Assembly: GCA_001772865.1 (NCBI GenBank)
Contig: MEVD01000001.1
Span: 5,311-42,045, forward strand
DNA length: 36,735 nt
Direction of reading: 5' to 3'
DNA from: a candidate division WWE3 bacterium RIFCSPHIGHO2_02_FULL_38_14
GTDB lineage: Bacteria; Patescibacteriota; WWE3; UBA101185; UBA10185
Position 1 is the first letter of the stretch, and every line of letters begins with the position of its first letter. Shown here one piece after another: positions 31,476 to 36,735 of the stretch. Made by a program: the position numbers and the translations under genes. Below the pieces are notes generated by a model. That model searched no databases, had not been told where the DNA came from, and saw only the letters and a program-made list of their open reading frames with translations.

Positions 31476-32498
31476 TTAATCAGATTTTCCGTCCGAAGTT
31501 GATGGCTCCAATAACAATAAATTAGCGGAAGACGATTCTACGGTCAATTTAGCATTAATGCCATTGGGAAGACTTACAAATATGCTTTTCTTTACCGGGA
31601 AAATCCTTCTGAGAAATCCGGGCTCTTCTACATGGCCAAAATTCGGAAACACCGCAAGAGGAAGCCCCGGCCTACTGACTCTTACTCTGCTTTCAATCAA
31701 GGACTCAACAGTAACTCTTTTCCCCCACTCCGGGTAAGTCTGCTCCCCTATACCTTCAAACCTTCCTAAAATTACTGCCTTTATTCTGCTAAATTTTTTA
31801 TGATTTAAGATTGTATCAACCTGGCGTTGCAAAGTGCTTTTTTCCACCCACCAGTCTTCAAGCCCGAGCAAAATCGGATCATTTCCGTGCATAAGCGGAT
31901 CAAATTTAGTACCTAAAGTAGCGACAAATGAATCTAAATTAGAAACTAAAAGTCTGCCTTCCGCTTCCCCGTATATCAACGGCTTCCAGTAAAAATCGCT
32001 CCCCAGTTCCATTACAGAATCTTCGCCGAATAATAAAGACTTCAGCCATTTAAGGCTTTTTTCATCCCAAAAAGTTAGTCCTCCCAAGTTGGGCCCGTGC
32101 ACGCTTACTATTTTAAAAGACATTAGCGCGTTCAAAACACAGCACACATCACTGTAGCCCAAAAACCACTTTGGGTTGTTCTTTAGCTCTTCCACAATCT
32201 CTTTTTTAAATAACGGCAGAACTTCCGTAGCAGCGTAGCCTCCCGCTGCAGCCCAAATCCCCTTTATTTCGCGGTCTTTAATAAATTTTATAATGTCCTC
32301 TCTTCTTTCCTCAGCCGTACCCGCGGCAAAATCCCCTACTTGGGAGAATAAGTGTTTTCCCAGTTTTGTTTTAAGACCCCAGGACTTTAGCACTTTCAGG
32401 CCGTTCTGAACGTACTGACGCTCTACAGCATCAGAGGGGGCCACTATACCTATAGTATCTCCGGTCTTTAATTTTGGGGGTTTGACGTATCGGGACAT
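31476..32498 (-). CDS. S66 family LD-carboxypeptidase (LdcA/MccF-like)
   Basis: The 340-residue protein belongs to peptidase family S66, which trims the terminal D-Ala of murein tetrapeptides (LdcA) or cleaves microcin C-type amides (MccF). The N-terminus LKTGDTIGIVAPSDAVE and the nucleophile region FLGYSDVCCVLNAL are typical; the likely serine is in GYSD. LGLEDWWVEK supplies the glutamate and PNFGHVEEPGF the histidine. FEGIGEQTYPEW is a common family segment. It has its own promoter and precedes the Ddl-like gene, so a murein-recycling role is favoured over immunity. Confidence 0.87.
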   Translation of the reverse strand: MSRYVKPPKLKTGDTIGIVAPSDAVERQYVQNGLKVLKSWGLKTKLGKHLFSQVGDFAAGTAEERREDIIKFIKDREIKGIWAAAGGYAATEVLPLFKKEIVEELKNNPKWFLGYSDVCCVLNALMSFKIVSVHGPNLGGLTFWDEKSLKWLKSLLFGEDSVMELGSDFYWKPLIYGEAEGRLLVSNLDSFVATLGTKFDPLMHGNDPILLGLEDWWVEKSTLQRQVDTILNHKKFSRIKAVILGRFEGIGEQTYPEWGKRVTVESLIESRVRVSRPGLPLAVFPNFGHVEEPGFLRRIFPVKKSIFVSLPNGINAKLTVESSSANLLLLEPSTSDGKSD

Positions 32499-32504
32499 GC
32501 AGGC

Positions 32505-32533
32505 ATTATATCTCTATATTAAGCCTTTTTCCA
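32505..32533 (-). promoter_or_regulatory. Promoter of the S66 peptidase gene (leaderless)
   Basis: TGGAAA (32528-32533), a 17-bp spacer and perfect TATAAT (32505-32510) on the minus strand end six nt before the ATG at 32498. Confidence 0.65.
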
Positions 32534-32602
32534 AATGCAAAAGGTTTTTGGTGGGTTTTATGAAATTTTAAAAAAACTAACTAGCAATTTTATTAAAACG
32601 AT

Positions 32603-33037
32603 TTACTTTCCAAATGCTGCTTCAAAAAGATGAAGCTGGGCTCTAATAGTTGCAGCCTCAACATTTAAGTTATTCTGTTCATCAACAATTTGCTCTGAAG
32701 GACCATCACCATATTTTCTCGCTTCATCTATTTCTGCTAAATTTGTGTAAGCTTCCATTTCTACCTCATTCAAGTTTTGATGCAAACGTGAAGATTCTTC
32801 CAATTGAGCTTCCGGTTTACCGGTAAGACCGGGTAAAGTATCGTTGGAATACTCTACAACTTTTAAAAGATCAGCCCGAGTAAAATCATGGAAATCGGAT
32901 GCTTGCCCCCCTTCTACAGCTTCACGGTATACTTCTCCGAGCGCTACTCTTACTTTATCTAAGTTCGGTATTTCAGTACTTAGATGAGCACTAAGTTCCT
33001 CTAAACTTACGGGACTTTCGTCGGTATTTGCCGGCAT
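32603..33037 (-). CDS. Hypothetical protein, helical, 144 residues
   Basis: The start is placed at the ATG at 33037 (MPANTDESPVSLEEL) because the upstream in-frame ATG at 33145 lies inside tRNA-Ala. The product is acidic and largely helical, with no transmembrane segment or cysteine. No domain is recognised. The segments KVRVALGEVYREAVEGG and NEVEMEAYTNLAEIDEARKY look amphipathic and could form a helical bundle. A GATAAT six nt before the ATG supports expression and this start. It lies between the S66 peptidase and tRNA-Ala. Confidence 0.6.
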   Translation of the reverse strand: MPANTDESPVSLEELSAHLSTEIPNLDKVRVALGEVYREAVEGGQASDFHDFTRADLLKVVEYSNDTLPGLTGKPEAQLEESSRLHQNLNEVEMEAYTNLAEIDEARKYGDGPSEQIVDEQNNLNVEAATIRAQLHLFEAAFGK

Positions 33038-33043
33038 ATTAAA

Positions 33044-33049
33044 ATTATC
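33044..33049 (-). promoter_or_regulatory. -10 element of the 144-residue hypothetical gene (leaderless)
   Basis: GATAAT on the minus strand ends six nt before the ATG at 33037. No good -35 is present. Confidence 0.4.
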
Positions 33050-33100
33050 CTTATAAATAATTAACGGAAATATTATATCATCATTTTTAAAAAATATCTT

Positions 33101-33176
33101 TGGTGGACCGTACCGGATTCGAACCGGTGACCTCTTCCATGCCATGGAAGCGCTCTACCAACTAAGCTAACGGCCC
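33101..33176 (-). tRNA. tRNA-Ala (anticodon GGC)
   Basis: The minus strand forms a cloverleaf with acceptor stem GGGCCGT and ACGGTCC (one G-T pair). The anticodon arm CTTCC-ATGGCAT-GGAAG gives GGC, and the T arm has GGTTCGAATCC. The discriminator is A and CCA is encoded. Confidence 0.95.
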
Positions 33177-33234
33177 AAAGTATACTACTCTCAAAAATCA
33201 AGTGCCGCTTCGTTCTCGCTTGCACTCGAACTAA

Positions 33235-33247
33235 AGCTAACGGCCCA
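33235..33247 (-). repeat. Duplicated 5' end of tRNA-Ala
   Basis: The 13-bp sequence AGCTAACGGCCCA is identical to 33165-33177 at the 5' end of tRNA-Ala (acceptor strand, joining bases and start of the D stem). The copies start 70 bp apart. It is not part of a full second tRNA and may be the trace of a duplication or recombination event. Confidence 0.65.
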
Positions 33248-33301
33248 TTTTCTCTGCGATTCCGCTATAAACTAAACGATTATAAATCAACTTTGCTAAA
33301 T

Positions 33302-34546
33302 TCACCATTTTTTCTTGTGCAAAAGTAGCTTCTTGGGAACAATTCTTCTAACCATTCTTTTGTTGGGCAGATTTTCTATAGTATAAGTTTTAACTATCGG
33401 TTCTACCTCAAAAACCGGCATAGTGGGAATGGTTTCCAGTTTTTCCATAATCTTATCTTTCAATTTTTCGGTGCCCTCCCCTGTATAAGCGGATATACCT
33501 AAAACTTCTATTTTCTCTTTTTTGAAAAACTTCAATATATGAGGAAACGCCTCTTTGACTTCGGTTAAATCAAGTTTATTTATTACAACTATTTCAGATT
33601 TCTCCGGCAAATTTCCCCCGCGCTTCTCAAGTTCTGTTCTCACTTTTTTGTATAATTCAAAAACATATTGGCATACTTCTTCATATTCTGTGTTTTTGTT
33701 TAGCTTAGCATCGGTCCCGGATGAAGTTCTTTTACTACTCATCCATGCGAAAATTTCCTCATTGTACGGATCTATCAAATGAACCAGCAGCCTGGTTCTT
33801 TCCACATGACGCAAAAATTCAAAACCCAAACCTTTTCCTTCTGAGGCACCTTCAATCAAACCCGGAATATCCGCAATTACAATCTCTCTGCCGTTTTTTA
33901 ACTTGCATGTTCCAAGGTTGGGGTTCAAAGTTGTAAAAGGATAATTTGCAACTTTCGCATGAGCGTTTGTCAATTGGTTAATTAAAGTACTCTTACCAGC
34001 ATTCGGCATGCCAACAAAGCCAACGTCAGCAACCATCTTAATCTCAAATTTCAGCGTTTTAGCCTCCCCTTTTGTGCCGGGTGTATATTCGTAGGGAGTT
34101 CTGTTAACAGAACTTTTAAAATGATAATTCCCTTTTCCCCCTACTCCGCCTTTGGCAAGTAATAATTTTTGATCGTTTTCCTTCAAATCTCCTACTAGTT
34201 TTTCACCGCTTTTTCCGGCGTTCCAGTTTTTACCTTCATTTCCGCCCTCTTCGGCAACTTCATACACCAGGGTGCCTACGGGAACTTTTATAAATAAATC
34301 CGAACCGCCCGAGCCGGTCATTTTTTTATGACCTCCCGGCACACCGCTTTCAGCCTTATAGTTCGGACGGGACCTGAAATCCATTAAGGTAGCCATATTA
34401 TTATCCGAAACCAGATACACGCTCCCGCCGTTTCCGCCGTCGCCTCCGTCCGGACCGCCTTTGGGAACAAACCTCTCATGTCTGAATGAAACTCTTCCGT
34501 CCCCTCCATCGCCGGCCCTTATTTTAATAGTTGCAACATCTATCAT
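33302..34546 (-). CDS. obg: Obg family GTPase
   Basis: The 414-residue GTPase has a glycine-rich Obg fold (about residues 1-165; RAGDGGDGRVSFRHERFVPK and GGNGGSVYLV). A G domain follows with G1 GMPNAGKST, switch I NYPFTT, G3 DIPGLIEG, and NKLDLT as G4. The C-terminal part has a short OCT-like segment ending in a basic tail. Obg proteins act in large-subunit assembly and stress control. It follows the M23 peptidase gene by 21 nt, and its ATG lies seven nt after the extended -10 TGGTAAAAT, so it may also be transcribed alone. Confidence 0.94.
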   Translation of the reverse strand: MIDVATIKIRAGDGGDGRVSFRHERFVPKGGPDGGDGGNGGSVYLVSDNNMATLMDFRSRPNYKAESGVPGGHKKMTGSGGSDLFIKVPVGTLVYEVAEEGGNEGKNWNAGKSGEKLVGDLKENDQKLLLAKGGVGGKGNYHFKSSVNRTPYEYTPGTKGEAKTLKFEIKMVADVGFVGMPNAGKSTLINQLTNAHAKVANYPFTTLNPNLGTCKLKNGREIVIADIPGLIEGASEGKGLGFEFLRHVERTRLLVHLIDPYNEEIFAWMSSKRTSSGTDAKLNKNTEYEEVCQYVFELYKKVRTELEKRGGNLPEKSEIVVINKLDLTEVKEAFPHILKFFKKEKIEVLGISAYTGEGTEKLKDKIMEKLETIPTMPVFEVEPIVKTYTIENLPNKRMVRRIVPKKLLLHKKKW

Positions 34547-34553
34547 AAAATAG

Positions 34554-34562
34554 ATTTTACCA
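34554..34562 (-). promoter_or_regulatory. Extended -10 element of obg (leaderless)
   Basis: TGGTAAAAT on the minus strand ends seven nt before the ATG at 34546. It overlaps the intergenic space just after the M23 peptidase gene, whose stop is at 34568, so the -35 region lies in coding DNA. Confidence 0.55.
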
Positions 34563-34567
34563 GAGAA

Positions 34568-35764
34568 TTAATTTATATAATTTAATGGATTTTGAGGAGT
34601 ACCTTTGTAATTAATTGTAAAATGTATATGTGGGCCGGTGGACCTTCCGGTACTGCCCATTGTTCCAATTGATTCCCCCCTTGAAACCCTTTCGCCATAA
34701 CTCACATCTATTCTGGCCATGTGCCCATATACAGTTTCATAGCCGTTTCCGTGGTCTATTCTAACGTGCAGACCGAGCCCCCACGGATCCCACCCTGCTC
34801 TGGTAACGGTTCCTCCGGCACAAGCAAACAGAGGCGGCGATGACCCCCACGGCGTGGCTATATCCAACCCATTGTGATACCAGGAAAAGTACTGACTGAT
34901 GATTCTTACTGTTGTAGGCCACATACACCACCCCTTGCTGGCGCTGGTGTCTACGGCAGGACCCTGACGTATTTGCGCGGGCACGCTTGGAATAACTATC
35001 GGTTCAGGCACTTTTGCACCGGGAATTACAAGCTCGGTACCCACAGCCAATTTTGAAGTATCCAAAATATAATTGAAATCTGCGATAGCCTGGCTTGGTA
35101 CGTCATATTTATTTGCTATCGACTGCAGACTGTCTCCCGAAGCCACTTTATGAACCAGCCCTGCAACAGGAGGAATAACTACTTCTTGGCCGACTTTTAA
35201 ATAAGCCAGATCCGACAAATTATTAACATACCTTAAAGCATCTACCGAAATCTTAAATTTATTCCCGATGTCAGATAATGTATCCCCGCCTTCAACCACA
35301 TAAACTATCGGCTCGGTCCTCTGTCTGTTTTCTGGCAGCACCGTTAGAGCTGTATTTCTTTGAGGAATTATGTCTGTAACATTAGCCAAATATATTGGGT
35401 TTATTTCCTGGCTGTTAACAAACCTTGAACTGTTAAAAACCTTACCGAATAAAAATACAAAAAATGCTATGGACATCACCGTAGCAGTTGCAACCATTCT
35501 CCCCAGCCTACCGCGCGACCAAATAAGCTTTTGCACCACCAGCCTTTTAAAAGCTCTCATCCCCTTATCAGTATATATAAACAAATATCCGAACAGCCTT
35601 AAAAATTGGGCTGTTTTTTTTATAAAATATTTGTAAAGAGCCTTTACAAAAGAGACGCCTACCTTAAACAATTTTTCGATTTTATTTTTACCATGCGGTC
35701 TGAAACCGTTAAAGTACTGCAGGAAAAATCTTTCAGACTTGGGGCTTTTAATCGTGAATAACAT
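34568..35764 (-). CDS. Membrane-anchored LysM/M23 peptidoglycan endopeptidase
   Basis: The 398-residue protein begins with a long basic region and a transmembrane helix (about 89-108). Two LysM modules follow at about 152-200 (VVEGGDTLSDIGNKFKIS) and 203-250 (VASGDSLQSIANKYDVP). The M23 zinc peptidase domain at about 290-398 carries HNGLDIATPWG, YGHMARI and the metal site HIHF. The LysM modules bind peptidoglycan and the peptidase cleaves cross-bridges during growth or division. The active-site ligands look intact. Confidence 0.92.
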   Translation of the reverse strand: MLFTIKSPKSERFFLQYFNGFRPHGKNKIEKLFKVGVSFVKALYKYFIKKTAQFLRLFGYLFIYTDKGMRAFKRLVVQKLIWSRGRLGRMVATATVMSIAFFVFLFGKVFNSSRFVNSQEINPIYLANVTDIIPQRNTALTVLPENRQRTEPIVYVVEGGDTLSDIGNKFKISVDALRYVNNLSDLAYLKVGQEVVIPPVAGLVHKVASGDSLQSIANKYDVPSQAIADFNYILDTSKLAVGTELVIPGAKVPEPIVIPSVPAQIRQGPAVDTSASKGWCMWPTTVRIISQYFSWYHNGLDIATPWGSSPPLFACAGGTVTRAGWDPWGLGLHVRIDHGNGYETVYGHMARIDVSYGERVSRGESIGTMGSTGRSTGPHIHFTINYKGTPQNPLNYIN

Positions 35765-35776
35765 AGTATGCTGCTT

Positions 35777-35805
35777 ATTTTAACAAGTTTAATAATTAAT
35801 CACAA
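35777..35805 (-). promoter_or_regulatory. Promoter of the LysM/M23 peptidase gene
   Basis: TTGTGA (35800-35805), a 17-bp spacer and TAAAAT (35777-35782) with an extended TG on the minus strand lie 12 nt before the ATG at 35764. The expected leader is only about five or six nt. Confidence 0.6.
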
Positions 35806-35892
35806 AAACAGCGGCAGATAATAACACTAACTGCCAACTCAGTTAATTGTGGTTTGTATGGAAGCATTTGTACGAGGTGTTTTTAACTTGAT

Positions 35893-36735
35893 CTAACTGG
35901 GTTTGTGCAAACCTTGGAGAAAATCTTTGTTCGTTTTAGCTTTTCTCATTCTTTCGAGCACAAGTTCGGTGCTTTCTTTGTCGTCCAACAGGTCTATCAT
36001 TCTTCTAAGCTTATACACGGAATCTAAAGTCTCTTTGTCATACAAATGTTCTTCATGTCTGGTGCTGCTGGATTTGATGTCTATTGAGGGATAGATTCTC
36101 CTTTCGGCCAATTGTCTATCCAACCTCAGCTCCATATTACCTGTACCTTTAAACTCCTCAAAAATCACATCGTCCATTCTGGAGCCGGTATCCACAAGCG
36201 CAGTAGCAATTATAGTCAGACTTCCGCCTTCTTCAAAATTCCTTGCGGCGCCGAAGAAGTGCTTGGCGGGATACAACGCTGAAGGATCAAAACCTCCGGT
36301 CAAAGTTCTTCCCGAAGGAGGAACAACCATGTTGTACGCCCTCGCAAGTCTTGTTAAAGAGTCCATCAAAATTACTACGTCCTGGCCTTTTTCCGCCAGC
36401 CTTTTCGCCCTCTCCAAAGTCATTTCGGCTACGCGGGTCTGGTCTTCCGCCTTCTCATCAAAGTTGCTGGCGTAAACATCTCCCTTCACATTTCTTTTCA
36501 TATCAGTAACTTCTTCAGGTCTTTCTCCGATTAGTGCCACCATTAATACTATTTTAGGGTGATTCGTAGAAATCCCATTTGCAATATCTTTAAGCAGCCA
36601 TGTTTTACCGGCTTTGGGCGGAGCAACTATCATTGCCCTCTGACCTTTGCCTATCGGAGCCACCAAATCAATCAGTCTAGTGGTCAAAACGTCGGGAGTG
36701 GTTTCAATTTTCATCCAGTCGTTGGGAAAAACAGC
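35893..36735 (-). CDS. rho: Transcription termination factor Rho (partial, N-terminus outside window)
   Basis: The reading frame runs off the right edge of the window, so only the C-terminal 280 residues are seen; the apparent ATG at 36714 is internal. Rho is a hexameric RNA helicase that ends transcription. The ATPase core shows [18 protein letters not shown], the Walker A region [38 protein letters not shown] and the R-loop GRTLTGGFD. The C-terminal [15 protein letters not shown] and [14 protein letters not shown] segments are typical. The N-terminal RNA-binding domain cannot be assessed. Confidence 0.95.
   Translation of the reverse strand, partial: AVFPNDWMKIETTPDVLTTRLIDLVAPIGKGQRAMIVAPPKAGKTWLLKDIANGISTNHPKIVLMVALIGERPEEVTDMKRNVKGDVYASNFDEKAEDQTRVAEMTLERAKRLAEKGQDVVILMDSLTRLARAYNMVVPPSGRTLTGGFDPSALYPAKHFFGAARNFEEGGSLTIIATALVDTGSRMDDVIFEEFKGTGNMELRLDRQLAERRIYPSIDIKSSSTRHEEHLYDKETLDSVYKLRRMIDLLDDKESTELVLERMRKAKTNKDFLQGLHKPS

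Noticed and set aside
33038-33145. N-terminal extension of the small hypothetical gene from an ATG at 33145
   Set aside because: The first residues are a translation of tRNA-Ala. A better ATG at 33037 lies six nt after a GATAAT.
1-36735. CRISPR arrays, insertion sequences or prophage
   Set aside because: No regularly spaced repeats, transposase, integrase or phage structural genes were recognised on either strand.

Overview
This window looks like a chromosomal segment of an ultra-small Candidate Phyla Radiation (Patescibacteria) bacterium, possibly of the Katanobacteria (WWE3) or Microgenomates type; the exact phylum is a guess. The reasons are an AT-rich sequence, dense genes, a PEGA/beta-propeller protein, a lone sortase, split multidomain enzymes, two GH57 enzymes beside two GlgA-type synthases, and a competence gene set. 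UGA is used as a stop, so the code appears standard and is not that of Gracilibacteria. No phage, insertion sequence or CRISPR array was seen.

Layout. 1-1187: a probable L10 leader with an attenuator, then rplJ and rplL and a bidirectional terminator. 1200-8252 (minus): an alpha-glucan/nucleotide-sugar cluster of galT, glgA, two GH57 genes and a second glgA-like gene, interrupted by a short, strongly promoted hairpin RNA (about 6483-6575). 8356-9336: an HTH protein with an unknown C-terminal domain. 9468-12477 (minus): mreB with two glycosyltransferases, facing a PEGA-domain membrane protein (plus). 13700-15696 (minus): a sortase and a two-gene module resembling the C-terminal two thirds of a PEP-synthase-like enzyme. 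15841-16126: tRNA-Pro, tRNA-Arg and tRNA-Ser. 16237-21117: adenylate-kinase-like protein, ndk, a membrane phosphoesterase and argS. 21158-27120: DNA-uptake and processing genes (comEC split in two, comEA, an ArsR regulator, comM, dprA). 27291-30330 (plus): a membrane-tethered MerR-like protein and a large O-antigen-ligase/TPR membrane protein. 30370-36735 (minus): D-Ala-D-Ala-ligase-like enzyme, S66 carboxypeptidase, a small hypothetical, tRNA-Ala, obg, a LysM/M23 peptidase and the C-terminal part of rho.

Functional themes are translation, storage polysaccharide turnover, cell-envelope construction (MreB, glycosyltransferases, murein enzymes, sortase) and natural transformation.

The most striking sequence-level observations are: (1) a 93-nt hairpin RNA with a perfect TTGACA-17-TATAAT promoter and a U-tract terminator; (2) a recurrent layout in which a -10 hexamer lies only 6-7 nt before the ATG, implying leaderless mRNAs for about a dozen genes, while clear Shine-Dalgarno sequences appear mostly at translationally coupled genes; (3) a phosphohistidine-domain module without its ATP-grasp domain; and (4) a UVR-like motif at the end of a GH57 enzyme.
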